From: Erinaceus europaeus
Lineage: Eukaryota > Chordata > Mammalia > Eulipotyphla > Erinaceidae
Assembly: GCF_950295315.1 (NCBI RefSeq)
Contig: NC_080164.1
Coordinates: 12,183,659-12,247,658 of the forward strand
Direction of reading: 5' to 3'
DNA length: 64,000 nucleotides
The notes below the pieces were generated by a model that had not been told where the DNA came from, did not search any database, and saw only the letters and a list, made by a program, of their open reading frames with translations. Position numbers and translations under genes: made by a program. Positions 36,301 through 46,125 of the stretch are shown here, in pieces; the stretch's first letter is position 1, and each line of letters begins with the position of its first letter.

Positions 36301-37178
36301 TCTGCTTTAGCTGTGTCCCAAATATTTTGATAGGTTGTGTCTTCATTTTCATTTGTTTACAGGAACATTTGAATTTCCTGCTTGAGTGAGTCTCTGACCC
36401 AGTGGTTCTTAAGGAGTATGTGGTTTAGTTTCCAAATTCTGTGACTTTTAATAATTGTCTGTTTGTTGTTAAATGTTAGTTTTACTCCACTGTTGTCTGA
36501 GAAGATACTTGCGATGATTTATATGTTCTTGAATTTATTGATGCTGTCTTTGTAGCCTAACATGTGGTCTATCCTTGAGTATGTGTTATGTGGATTTGAA
36601 AAGAAGGTGTATTCCAGTTTTTTGGGGTGAAGGACTCTGAAAATGTCCAAGAGGTCTAGTCTGTCAATCTCTTCATTCAATTCTCTTGTATCTTTGTTGG
36701 TTCTCTGCTTTGTTGATCTGTCTAAGTGTGAGAGTGGGGTATTGAAGTCTCCCACTATTATTGTATTACTATTGATGTATTAATTAAATTCTTTTAGTAG
36801 GTGTTTAATGTATTTACATGGTCCCTCATTTCGTGCATAGAGGTTAATAATTGTTAAGTCTTCTTGGCTGATTGATCCTCTAATCATTATGTAATGTTCT
36901 TGCCTATCTTTTATTACTTTATTTAATTTAAAATCTATCATGTCTGAGATGATAATGGCTGTTCCTGCCCTTTTTTGTGGTCCGTTAGCCTGTATGATAG
37001 TTTTCCATCCTTTCACTTTAAGTCTCCTTTTATCTTGTTGTGACAGATGGGATTCTTGCAAGTAGCATATGGCTGGGTTACATTTTCTGATCCATTCCCC
37101 CACCCTGTGCCTTTTGATGAGTGAGTTTAAGCCATTGACATTTATTGATATTATGGATTTAATGTATTGTAGTGCCAT
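33355..37178 (-). pseudogene. L1 ORF2 (endonuclease/reverse transcriptase), stop-riddled
   Basis: The ATG is at 37178. The endonuclease starts with SINVNGLN (catalytic asparagine) and QESH (catalytic glutamate); later GDFN and SRIDHML carry the remaining active-site residues. All eight long open blocks between 37178 and 33510 are in one reading frame, separated by stops at about 36780, 36519, 35988, 35541, 35046, 34254, 33750 and 33510, so decay has been by substitution and not by indels until a one-base loss near 33430. The RT palm keeps [11 protein letters not shown], but the catalytic box reads FAND: the first aspartate codon is AAT (35076-35078), so the polymerase would be inactive even without the stops. 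The C-terminal CxxxC zinc-like region lies at about 33760-33800. About 1275 codons, the usual ORF2 length. Confidence 0.93.
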
Positions 37179-37240
37179 TGTTCAAAAAAATTTTTTTTGT
37201 TTGCTCTGATATATTGCCAGTATTATAGTGATGTTCTTGT

Positions 37241-37312
37241 TTATAAGAGGTCTTTTAGAACCTCTTTCAGGGCCAGTTTGGTGATGGTTGCCTCCTTTAA
37301 CTGTTGTTTGTC
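37241..37312 (-). pseudogene. L1 ORF1 C-terminal remnant
   Basis: Read on the minus strand, 23 sense codons (DKQQLKEATITKLALKEVLK and a DLL end) run to a TAA at 37243-37241. The hydrophobic, lysine-rich end resembles the C terminus of L1 ORF1p, the RNA-binding chaperone. The rest of ORF1 is missing: upstream the sequence goes through an A/T-rich joint into the 5' UTR. It could be a chance frame, but its position just before ORF2 supports the call. Confidence 0.6.
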
Positions 37313-38128
37313 AAAAAAATAATAATAACCTCAGGACTAGACAAGGATAGCTGAAATAAACAGTTATGCAAATCTACTATCCACTGTATATTCTAGGGGT
37401 GGCTAAAGGAGGAAGGGACAGAGGAGCAGAGACACTCGCAGTGAGAGTCCACACTGAGTCAGAATTCTTCCCCTAAATAATTCCCAAATGTGTATCCGTG
37501 AATTCAAAAAAGCACACTGTTTGGTGGTGTGGGGTTTGGGGGTTGTGGCTTTGGAAGCTGTAGGATTCAGGAAGAAAGGATGACAAGAATGAGAAAAAGA
37601 AAAAAAAAAGAAAGAGAGAGAGAGAAAAAAGAAAAAGATAAGAAAAAGAACAGTCATAAATGAGCAGTGAAAGGAAAGGGTTTTTTCTTTAATTTATTTC
37701 TTTTTAATTATTTAATTAGCTATGTGGGGTGAGGTGGGGGGGTTGGCTACTTAGAAAGAATAAAGGCAGAGGTTTCAGAAGGGTATAGACTTAGAATGGA
37801 TGATACTCCCTGGTGGGACAGGAATTGATAAAGAAAGAAGCTCCTAGCGGGGGAGCCTGCTAGGAGCTGGTCCCCAGGGACTGGATATGGGGGGTGGGGG
37901 ACAAGGGGGCAGAGGTATGCTTAAAAATTAAAAGGAAAAAAAAATTCCCCCTTTTTTCCTACTCTAATTCTTAACCCAAATTAAGTTATAGTCACCTCCT
38001 TGGTGTCACCGCTAGGACCCCTTATTGACTGGCCTACTAAAGGCAGAAAATCCTACCGTTTCCAGGAGATGTGGTCAGAGCTCAAGCTACTAGCAGCTTC
38101 TCAGTCCGCCATCTTCCGGAACCCTCTC
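37313..38128 (-). promoter_or_regulatory. L1 5' UTR (internal promoter region)
   Basis: On the minus strand it starts TTCCGGAAGATGGCGGACTG, with a GAAGATGGCGG motif of the YY1-binding type seen at the 5' ends of L1s. It contains poly-purine/pyrimidine tracts (about 37590-37640 and 37725-37740) and no ORF1-like frame. Confidence 0.75.
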
Positions 38129-38137
38129 GCAAGACAG

Positions 38138-38245
38138 TTTTTAATTTAGCTTCACAACACTGGGGGCGGCTTCATCTCTTAGAATTTTTCTCTCCCTCTG
38201 CTACCCAGTCACGGTCACTCTATTTCTATCTGAATAAACAAATAA
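38138..38245 (+). repeat. SINE E, 3' part, split by the L1
   Basis: This is the continuation of 31945-32008 beyond the L1: CACAACACTGGGGGCGGCTT, a CTCTCCCTCTGC middle and an AATAAACAAATAAAC tail. Confidence 0.6.
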
Positions 38246-38280
38246 ACAACAACAACACTAAAAATAAAAATAAAAACTGG

Positions 38281-38628
38281 GAAGCCAAGATGTAGCACAG
38301 CAGGTTAAGCACACTTTTTACAAAGCGCAAGTACTGGGTAAGGATCCCTGTTGAAACCCCCTGCTCCCAACCTGCAGGGGAGTCACTTCACATGTACTGA
38401 AGCAGGTCTACAGGTGTCTGTCTTTCTCTCCCCTTGTCTGTCTTCCCCTTCTCTCTCCATTTCTCTCTGTTCTATCTAACAATGACAACAATAATAACAA
38501 TAATAACAACAACCATAAAAACAACAAGGACAACAAAAGGGGAAAAAATACCCTCCAGGAGCAGTGGATTTATGGTGCAGGCACCTAGCCCCAGCGTTAA
38601 CTCTGGAGGCAAAATAATAAAATAAACA
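38281..38628 (+). repeat. SINE A, long variant
   Basis: Head AGCCAAGATGTAGCACAGCA, box B relative TGTTGAAACCC, linker, then the 3' module (CCTCCAGGAGCAGTGGATTT, CCTAGCCCCAGCGTTAACTC). AAATAAAAACTGG / AAAATAAAACTGG flank it. Confidence 0.92.
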
Positions 38629-38689
38629 AAAAATAAAACTGGAGCAGTAAAGCCCTAGAGAGAATAAGAAAAAGAAAATTATAACTATA

Positions 38690-38830
38690 TTGGGCCAGAG
38701 AAATAGCAATTCAGACATGGTTCAAGTATGTCCTAGGTTCAAGCTGCAACAATGAAGAAAAAAAGAGGCTGGTGCTACGATGCCATTCTCTCTCTGACTC
38801 TCTCTCTCTCTCAAAGAAGGTGCCTGGAAC
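38690..38830 (+). repeat. SINE E-like element
   Basis: GGGCCAGAGAAATAGCAATT, box B-like GGTTCAAGCTG and a (TC)n end are the E-type layout. Rather diverged. Confidence 0.5.
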
Positions 38831-39077
38831 AATACAATCACAAATCTGTGAGATACCAACTTCACAATAATACATACACAGCAGAATAGAAAATTTGTGG
38901 TTTAAAACGGAAATTGATAACAAGTTAATGTGGTTATCTACAAATACAGTGAAAATATATGCCCAGAATACAGAAAGACAAAGAGCAAAACAATGGGAAA
39001 AAATTCGAAATGTGACCATGCTGGGAAGTCAGCTAAAAGATTTTAGCTTATCATTAGTGATAGAAATTCCAGAATGA

Positions 39078-39271
39078 GGGGTCAGGTGCTGGTGTACCTG
39101 GATAACCACTTACGTAACAGTAGGAAGGACCCGGTTCAAGCCTCTGGGGAAAAATTTCACAAATAGTGAAGCAGGACTGCAGGTGTGAATCTGTCTGTGA
39201 CCCTCTTTATCTCCCCCCCTCTCAATTTCTCTCTTTCTCTATCCAATAATAAATAAATCATATTAAAAAAG
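39078..39271 (+). repeat. SINE B
   Basis: Head GGGGTCAGGTGCTGGTGTAC, box B GGTTCAAGCCT, CTCTCAATTTCTCTCTTTCT and an AATAATAAATAAATC tail. CCAGAAT-containing flanks (about 39069 and 39278) suggest a target duplication. Confidence 0.9.
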
Positions 39272-39778
39272 AGAAGTCCCAGAATAAAAAAGCAGAAGTT
39301 ATAGAGGGAGCAGGTAATCAGAGAAACAAGGAGTCAGTGGGGAAACAGTAACAAATTTGAAATGTCTGTTACTAATTAGAGAACTAGTGATGAAAATGTG
39401 GTCTTAGCCATTAAACATGCTCCCCTTCATTTTTAAGGATAAAAAAGCACATCTTTCAAAAGCAAAATGATTCACTGTACCCAGTCTACCAGACCACTTA
39501 ACACTAACTAATACTGGATCTATAGAAACATTTGACTTTCCAAAATTTTGATGTAAAACTTTTTTTCAAGGCATTGTAGACCAAGTCAAATCTTTTTTAA
39601 TGGGCTTAAGACACTAGGGAAATGATAAAATACTTTACATGTATACACAAAGATTGCTAACTGGTTTTGATCCCGAAAGGAGAGTCTATCAGTTATGGAC
39701 ACCCACTGGACTATTCTTCAGGTAGTAACTTTGAATAACATTAGGCTGCATTTCCTTGTTTGAAGAGTAGCTCATTCT
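39272..39778. other. Unique intergenic DNA, no gene seen
   Basis: Nothing recognised. Confidence 0.45.
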
Positions 39779-39965
39779 AGGGGCAGGCAGCGACTTACCT
39801 GGATAAACACACGTGGACCCAGGTTCAAACCCCTGTTCCCCACCTCCAGGAGGGAAGCTTCACAAGAAGTAAAGCAAGTGCTATCTGTGTCTATCTGCCT
39901 CTCTCCACCTCTATCTCTCCCTCACTTCTCAACTTCTCTCTGTCCTATCCAATAAAACAGAAAGG
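39779..39965 (+). repeat. SINE B
   Basis: GGGGCAGGCAGCGACTTACC head, box B GGTTCAAACCC, TTCTCTCTGTCCTATCCAAT and an AAAACAGAAAGGAAAAA tail. Confidence 0.9.
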
Positions 39966-40765
39966 AAAAACCAATACAAATGATAATAGTCATTCATTTT
40001 CCGTAGGTTTTATAGTGGATTGTGCCTGAAATTTGATGTCAATACCCCTCATCTTGTTTTAAAATCAAACTGTAGGCATTATAAAAAATCCAATTATAGC
40101 TGTAAGAGAGAATACAGTACTATAACCGTTCATATAAAGTAAGAAAATGAGTAAGAAAAGTGGAAATAACTCCATGAAAATGTCATTAAAACCACAAAAG
40201 TGCCCAACATCCATATCTTTCCTTTGAGGGAAGAGATATAATATGTCTGAACTATGTGCATCAGGAAGTGCTGACTTAAATATGTAATTTTAATTGTTTC
40301 TACCAAAACATAGACACTTGCTCACTCATTTATAAATACTAAAAATCAGGGAGTATAGCTGGAGAGAGTAGGTGTTTAATGTTACAAGCACTCTTTAATT
40401 GTCATTACTACTTCAAAAGATTGTATATTTTGGTAAATAATTCAGATTTGGGGTTCAATGTATAAAGAAAAAATATAACTACATACAAACAAAACAGAGC
40501 TCTTGACTATATGTCTCTAGGGAGTAAGATTAAGCCTGAGTAGGGAAAGATGGATTTTGCTATTTTATTATTCTTTGCTATGAAACTTACTTTAGCCAAA
40601 TGCATATATTAGATCTATAATTAATAAACTGCTGGGTTAATAAAATAATTTAAAAATGTATGTACTGTGGCCTAATCTCTTTATTTATTCAGCATAAGTG
40701 GACCTGAAAGAATCAGGACTAGGTACTAATAAATAAATCAATCTGTTAGGATAAAGAAACAACAG
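39966..40765. other. Unique A+T-rich DNA, no gene seen
   Basis: Nothing recognised on either strand. Confidence 0.45.
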
Positions 40766-40769
40766 TAGT

Positions 40770-41095
40770 GTTTTATTGATTTATTTTTTTGTCATAACTG
40801 AGGCTTCACAAATACAGGATAATTTTTTCAGATAGATAGATAGATGGTATAGATAGATAGATAGAAGATAGATGATAGAGATAGCTACACAAAGGAAAAG
40901 AGAGAAGAAGGAGGATGAGGAGAAGGAAGAGGAAAAAGAAGAGGAGGAAGAGGAGAAAAGGAGGGGAAAAAAGAGGAGGGGAAGAAGAGAGGGAAAGGAT
41001 ACCACAGCACTGAACCTTTAGGAACCAAGCTTGAATTTGAATTGCTTATATGTCAAGCAGCGCACTATTCCAAGTGAGTTACTTTGCTGGCCAGC
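40770..41095 (-). repeat. SINE E with expanded AGAT and GA tracts
   Basis: The head (minus strand) is at 41040-41095: GCACTATTCCAAGTGAGTTA and TTTGCTGGCCA. The middle holds (GATA)n at 40832-40885 and a long purine tract at 40895-41000. ACCACAGCACTGAACCTTTA (41000) is the E-type body. Confidence 0.65.
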
Positions 41096-41296
41096 AGTCG
41101 TAGATTTAGATGCCTGGGAATCTGTGGTGATAACCACAGGTGAAGGAGAAGGGAGTTGGGGACATGGGTAGAGGAGTCTTTTTATAATCAGATGACATTA
41201 GAACTTTGTGAGTGTGGTAAGCCCTATTCATACACAAAGGTACAAGACTAGTCTATAACCTTTAAACCAAAGTTAAAAAACTTTATTTTTTTGTAT

Positions 41297-41300
<4 letters not shown>

Positions 41301-41341
<41 letters not shown>
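41301..41341. repeat. (TA)n microsatellite at an L1 tail
   Basis: About 20 TA units directly beside the A-rich end of the minus-strand L1 fragment. Confidence 0.95.
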
Positions 41342-41344
<3 letters not shown>

Positions 41345-41467
41345 AATTTTTTTATTTATGAAAAATAAACGTTGACAAAACCATAGGTAAGAGGGGTACA
41401 ACTTTGTGCAGTTCCCACCCCCAGACCTCTGTATCCCATCCCTTCTCCTGATAGTTTTCCTATTCTT

Positions 41468-41507
41468 GATACTACACTTGATCTTAGCCAAAAGGCTGAG
41501 AAGCAAT
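41468..41507 (-). pseudogene. U2 snRNA retrocopy, 3'-truncated
   Basis: The minus strand carries about the first 40 nt of U2 snRNA with two or so differences. It includes the CTTTTGGCTAAGATCAAGTG region, which holds the U6-pairing (helix I/II) segments and the GTGTAGTAT branch-site recognition loop. It is flanked by TAGTTTTCCTATTCTT (41452-41467) and TAGCTTTCCTATTCTT (41507-41522), a target duplication with one difference (the T at 41507 is shared). It has no A tail and no Sm site, so it is not functional. Confidence 0.88.
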
Positions 41508-41639
41508 AGCTTTCCTATTCTTTAACCCTCTGGGAGTATGGACCCAAGATCATTGTGGGATGCAGAAGGTGGAAGGTCAGGCTTCTGTAATTGCTTCCCC
41601 ACTGAACATGGGCATTTACAGGTCGATCCATACTCCCTT

Positions 41640-41987
41640 TGTTGTTAAAATTTCGGACGGCTCTTGCTGGGCGGGCTAGCTTCACGGGCAGGTAACAGAG
41701 ACGACCAGAGACATAAGGCTGGGCAGGGAAGCTGTATTTCTTTATTCAGGAACAATGATTCATAAACTAAGACAAACTAATCACCAAACAGAACTCTGCT
41801 GTCTCTTTGCGGCGGCACAAGCACTCTCTCTTACTCTGGAACTCAGGAACCCTCTCTCTCTTCCTGTGCAACTCTGGAACTCTGGCGGGTTTCCTTGGGG
41901 CGGGGCCAAGAGGGCCCGCAAAATTAGCAGGACTGATCTAATTCTCTTTGTGGGGGAGAACTAGAACCCAATGTAAAGCATACAACA
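41640..41987 (-). mobile_element. Solo LTR (family Y)
   Basis: On the minus strand it starts TGTTGTATGC and ends TTTTAACAACA, so the ends are inverted (TGTTG...CAACA). The poly(A) signal is TTTATT in the plus reading at 41741-41746. The sequence is closely similar to the LTR at 52429-52805, including TTACCTGCCCGTGAAGC. It splits the L1 motif that normally reads TACTCCCAGCCTG. The target duplication is not clean. No retroviral body. Confidence 0.85.
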
Positions 41988-42179
41988 CCCAGCCTGTCTC
42001 TCTCTTTCCCTAGTGGGGAAAAACTCTGGGGAAGCGGAGCTCCAAGGCACATTGGTGGGGTTGTCTGTCCAGGGAAGTCTGGTTGCATTCTGCTAGCATT
42101 TGGAACCTGGTGGCTGAAAAGAGTTAACATACAAAGCCACACAAATTGTTGAACAATCATGGACGTAAAGGCTGGAATA

Positions 42180-42514
42180 GTGCAGATTCATAAGAGCAGG
42201 TATTTGCCCCCCCCCCAAGTCTCTGTGTCTTTCTTTTCAAGTCTGTCATATCACTGGAGTTCCGTTTCTGCCTCATAGGATTTCATCATATATATGCCGA
42301 TCAGAACAAAAAGACAGTTCACACAAAAGCTAGGAGACATTTGACCTCATAAGTGAAAGGACTCTTTGATGTTAGACATCCAGAGGAAAGAATAGATAGG
42401 TATATATTAAAAAGAAAAAAGAAAGAGGAACAAAAAAGAAAGGAAAGGAAACATCTTCTTTTTCCTTTTTTATTCCTCTGTATCCAAAATTTTCTTTGTT
42501 CATTTTTTTTTACT
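42180..42514. other. Intergenic stretch, probably the remaining upstream part of the L1
   Basis: A C-run lies at 42208-42217. The open frames at 42319-42621 and 42353-42589 are lysine-rich or phenylalanine-rich shadows. No gene. Confidence 0.4.
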
Positions 42515-42890
42515 AACTTCATTTTTATGTATTTGATAGAGACAGCCAGAAGCCAAGAAGGAAGGGTGATAGAGTGGTTAGGAAAGTGACACAGTAGATA
42601 AAGCACTGGAATCTCAAGCATGTGGTCCTGAGTTCAATCCCCTGCAGCACATGTACCAGAGTGATGTCTGGATCTTTCTTTTTCTCGCTCCTCCTATCTT
42701 TCTCATTAATAAATAAATAAGATATTTGTTAAAAGGTGATAGAGAGGGAGATAGGTAGAGAGACAGACAGATACCTGCAACACTGCTTCACCACTCACAA
42801 GGCTTCGCCCCTGCAGGTGGGAACCAGAGGTTCAACCCAGGTCCTTGCTCATTGTAATTTGTGTAACAAGTGTGTCACCATCAGGCCTAT
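42515..42890 (-). repeat. SINE B, split by a SINE C
   Basis: The tail side is at 42520-42574 (ATGTATTTGATAGAGACAGC), and the body and head continue at 42732-42890 (ACCTGCAACACTGCTTCACC, CCTGCAGGTGGGAACCAGAG). Confidence 0.85.
42575..42731 (+). repeat. SINE C inserted in a SINE B
   Basis: Head TGACACAGTAGATAAAGCAC, box B GAGTTCAATCCC, GAGTGATGTCTGGATC and an AATAAATAAATAAG tail. AAGGGTGATAGAG (42562-42574) and AAAGGTGATAGAG (42732-42744) are its target duplication with one difference. Confidence 0.88.
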
Positions 42891-43604
42891 TCTAAACCGT
42901 TGTGCATAACCATTGATTCTCCTTGAGATCATATTAAGTCACCAATTCACTTGTTAATAATCATCCTTTAATACTAACAGAAGCATTCACACGTTTTTAG
43001 GACTTTAGCTGTTGTGTCCTTAGGCACTAAAACCTTTATGTGCTGGCTTAAATTGAGTGAAGTTCAGATCCTTTAGAGTATTCCCAGATGAGATCTGATA
43101 TACAGCTTCAATCATCCCAGATGACCACTGTACTGGGGGGGATGACACTGATTATAAGTATGGGACTGGTAGTTGTCAGATACACTGATAGTCACATATT
43201 TGGGATTATAGTGTCCTTAGAAGGATTAGCTCCTTTATTATCAGTTATGATAAATAAACTTAGAAATAACAAGGAAAATCACTCTATGTCTATCATTAAT
43301 TAGTTGTTCATTCTTCTTGTTAAGAACATCTCCCTTTTATTTCCACAGATCTAGAAGTCATGACCTTTATATACAACTTGTTTAATTACAGATCGATGAC
43401 AAAGGTTAAACACATATCACAACTTGAAAGGCAGCTATGCCATCAATTATACAGCAGGGCAAATATATCACACTTGGAATTTTAAATCTAATTTCATAGA
43501 TTTTTAATTTTAAATATAATTCATAGATTTAAAGGATCATAAACATTAGGGAAGTGTTTCATACTGTGATCAAGTATATCCAACTTTACCCAATGAGCAG
43601 GATT
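42891..43604. other. Unique intergenic DNA, no gene seen
   Basis: A 71-codon plus frame at 43088-43303 has two hydrophobic stretches but no family features and no splice context. Confidence 0.45.
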
Positions 43605-43876
43605 TTTAAAATTTATTTTATCAGTGACTTAATATTGATTTACTATATTATAACAGGAATATAATTCTGCACTATTCCCACTACTGAGTTTTGTGTCCCC
43701 ATTCCCTCCACTGAAAGCTATAGCAGTTCTCCAAGAGATATGGGTTGACTATTATTTCTAGAACTCTTTCTCTCTCCCTCGCCCTCGCCCTCACCCTCTC
43801 CCTCTCCCTCTCCCTCTCCCTCTCCCTCTCCCTCTCCCTCTCCCTCTCCCTCTCCCTCCCCCTCTTCCTCCCCCCC

Positions 43877-43916
<40 letters not shown>

Positions 43917-44225
43917 CCATTTCCCTATCTTCTCTTCCTTTTCAAGTCACACCTATAAATATTGCTACTTCTGAATGTCCTTTTTTTCTTCTTCTTTTCT
44001 CTCTGGGTCCTGATGGCGTTGGACTTTGGAGCTCTCTGTTCATCTTCTCCTTATCATTTCTTCCCTGTTTGGGGTATGGACCAATATTATTTGGGGGGGG
44101 GGGGTTCAGAAGGTGGGAGTTCTGGCTTCAGTAACTGCTTCTCAGCTGGGCATGGACTTTGACAGGTTAATCCATACTCCCAGCCTGTTTCTACCATTCC
44201 TTGAGGTTGGGCTCCAATGAGCAGT
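43605..44225 (-). mobile_element. Old L1 3' UTR fragment with expanded repeats
   Basis: 44110-44220 reads as the reverse complement of the distal L1 3' UTR (ATGGACTTTGACAGGTTAAT, CCATACTCCCAGCCTGTTTC). 43605-43760 resembles an older L1 3' end. The middle is taken over by (CTCCCT)n (43795-43870) and (GT)n (43879-43912). A G12 run lies at 44093-44104. Confidence 0.65.
43766..43912. repeat. (CTCCCT)n/(GT)n compound tandem repeat
   Basis: A pure hexamer tract of about 12 units followed by a C run and about 17 GT units. It explains the Ser/Leu and Arg/Glu open frames on either strand. Confidence 0.97.
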
Positions 44226-44284
44226 TTTATAAATCAACATTTCTTTGATCTGGTACAACAGATCACCAGGGAGGTTATTATATA

Positions 44285-44465
44285 TTAGTTATTGGATAGA
44301 GACAGAGAGAAACTGAGAGTGAACGGGAGATAGAAATAGAGAGAGCCACTTGCAGCACTGCTTCACCACTCTTAAAGTTTTCCCCAACCCTGCAGATGGG
44401 GACCAGGGGCATGAGCCAAGTCCTTATGCATAGTACCACATACACTCAACCATGTGTGTCCTAGG
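44285..44465 (-). repeat. SINE B
   Basis: TATTGGATAGAGACAGAGAG, CCCTGCAGATGGGGACCAGG and CACATACACTCAACCATGTG. Confidence 0.88.
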
Positions 44466-44939
44466 TCTTTGTGGGTATTTGTTTTCCTGTGTGTGAAGCC
44501 TAGATTTGAGCCAGATCTCTATAGCACTGGGGGGGGGGGCGGTCAGAACTATGATGTCTTTACCTCTCCTTTTATTGGCCTCTGTCTACCTGAAAAAGTC
44601 CACCTGGAAATGTGAGTAACAAAATCAAATCAACATGTCTGTGACAAAATGATCTAAAAAGCAGAGCAATATTGCAAGATTTCATAAATTCCACTGAGAA
44701 ACTGATTTTTCTCTTTCTGCATCAAGACCAAACCAAGTTGTCTTCTGCCTTTCATGCCTCAATTTATTCTGCCTCGTCAAAGTCTCCGAATGTGAAATCA
44801 CCTAGAGCTTGTCATCACGTTCATACATCCTCACAGCATGTTAATAATTATTTCATTAAAATCCCCTAAATAATCACACATGTAGATTAAAGATCTTTAG
44901 TTTAGAAATTCAGAAGACAGAAAGTACATTTGGCTGTGA

Positions 44940-44982
<43 letters not shown>

Positions 44983-45190
44983 ATGTTTATAAGTTCTAAG
45001 AGTTTTTCAAAGTTTGTTTGGGCTAAAAGAGAGACTAGAAGGAAGGATAGTATATCTATAATCCAATAATTCACAACACAGTCATTCTGTCTACTATTCC
45101 TAGACAGGGCTACATCTATTTCCAAATGAAGTTTGGACAAGTGACATTGGACATTAGAATATATTAGCGGGGAAATAGATAATCATGAGT
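44466..45190. other. Unique DNA with (AC)n at 44942-44981
   Basis: About 20 AC units. A short G run lies at 44529-44538. No gene. Confidence 0.5.
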
Positions 45191-45195
45191 TCAGG

Positions 45196-45405
45196 GGTCG
45201 GGTGGTGTCTCAACTGGTTGAGCTCACATGTTACAATGCAAAAGACTGGGTTCAAGCCCCTAGTCTCCTTCTGCAGGAAGAAATCTTTGCAAGTGGTAAA
45301 GCAAAGCTGAAGGGGTCTCTTGCCCTCTCTATCACCCCCTTCTCTATATATTTCTGGCTGTCTCTATCCAATAATAAATAAACAGAGATAATAAAAATTC
45401 TATAA
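45196..45405 (+). repeat. SINE B
   Basis: Head GGGGTCGGGTGGTGTCTCAA, box B GGTTCAAGCCC, and the CTATCCAATAATAAATAAAC tail. Confidence 0.9.
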
Positions 45406-45737
45406 AAAAGAAAGGAAAGGCAGACACTTTATCTTTTTTAAATAGTCCTGAGTTCAAGTCTTGTTCTAACATTCTCATAAACACCACCCTTAAAAGCCAA
45501 TAGCCTTCTCTTTTACTGACATTGTATTCTATTTTTGAAGACAACGAATTTCCAGTAGGAATCATTCTCAGTTTTACTAGAGATGCCTACCCTTTAGAGA
45601 ATATGAACTTAGGTAGAATCTGCTTCGGGGATGACCCCAAATCCTACAGCTCTCAAGTGACAGTGAACACCTTTCATTGTCAGCAAAACCCTTGATATTT
45701 TGCCTTGTCAACAGCATCCTACATTTTTTTTTCTTTA
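45406..45737. other. Unique intergenic DNA, no gene seen
   Basis: Nothing recognised. Confidence 0.45.
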
Positions 45738-45825
45738 AGAAAATTGTACTTATTAATTTGCTTGTTTGCTTGTTGGATAAAAACAGGGAAATAGTGAGGG
45801 GAAGGGAGACTAGAGAGGAAGAAAG

Positions 45826-46103
45826 GAGTCTCCAGGCAGTGGCACAGCAGGTTAAATGCACATAATACAAAGTGTAAGGACATGTGCAAGGGTCCTACTT
45901 TGAGGCCCCAGCTCTGTACCAGTAGAGGGAGGGGGTCACTTCATGAGCAGTGTAGCAAGTCTGCAGGTGTCTTTCTCTCTCCCTCTCTATCTGCTCCTCC
46001 CCTCTCAATTTCTTTCTATCCTATAAAAAATAGTAAATAAAATGGCAACAGGAGCAGTCAATTTGTAGTGCAGGCACCAAGCCCCAGCAAAAAATCTGGA
46101 GGG
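45826..46103 (+). repeat. SINE A inserted in a SINE B
   Basis: Head GTCTCCAGGCAGTGGCACAG, body and 3' module (GGAGCAGTCAATTTGTAGTG, ACCAAGCCCCAGCAAAAAAT). GAAGAAA-type sequence on both sides may be the target duplication but is low complexity. Confidence 0.85.
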
Positions 46104-46125
46104 AAGAAATAAAGAAAGAAAGGAA

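Larger units (their letters stand above)
32009..38128 (-). mobile_element. Structurally full-length L1 LINE lacking most of ORF1
   Basis: The target duplication GCAAGACAG lies at 32000-32008 and 38129-38137. The minus reading runs: 5' UTR with an AAGATGGCGG start motif (38128 to about 37313), a 24-codon ORF1 tail (37312-37241), a short spacer, ORF2 (37178-33355), the 3' UTR, and a poly(A) tail (T run from 32010). Both ends are present, so it was inserted as a unit from promoter to tail. The missing ORF1, about 1 kb in other L1s, is an internal deletion. Confidence 0.92.
41342..42175 (-). mobile_element. L1 3' UTR fragment carrying two later insertions
   Basis: It has the same order of distal L1 3' UTR motifs as 32020-32420: ACAAAACCATAGGTAAGAGG (41376), CTCTGGGAGTATGGACCC (41528) and TCCCTAGTGGGGAAAAACTC (42007). 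It is interrupted by a U2 snRNA copy at 41468-41507 and an LTR at 41640-41987. Confidence 0.9.

Noticed and set aside
41468..41507. Active U2 snRNA gene
   Set aside because: Only the first 40 nt, no Sm site, no proximal sequence element; flanked by a target duplication.
43681..44134. Arg/Glu-rich and Ser/Leu-rich open frames (signal-peptide or RS-domain look)
   Set aside because: They are translations of the (CTCCCT)n and (GT)n tandem repeats.
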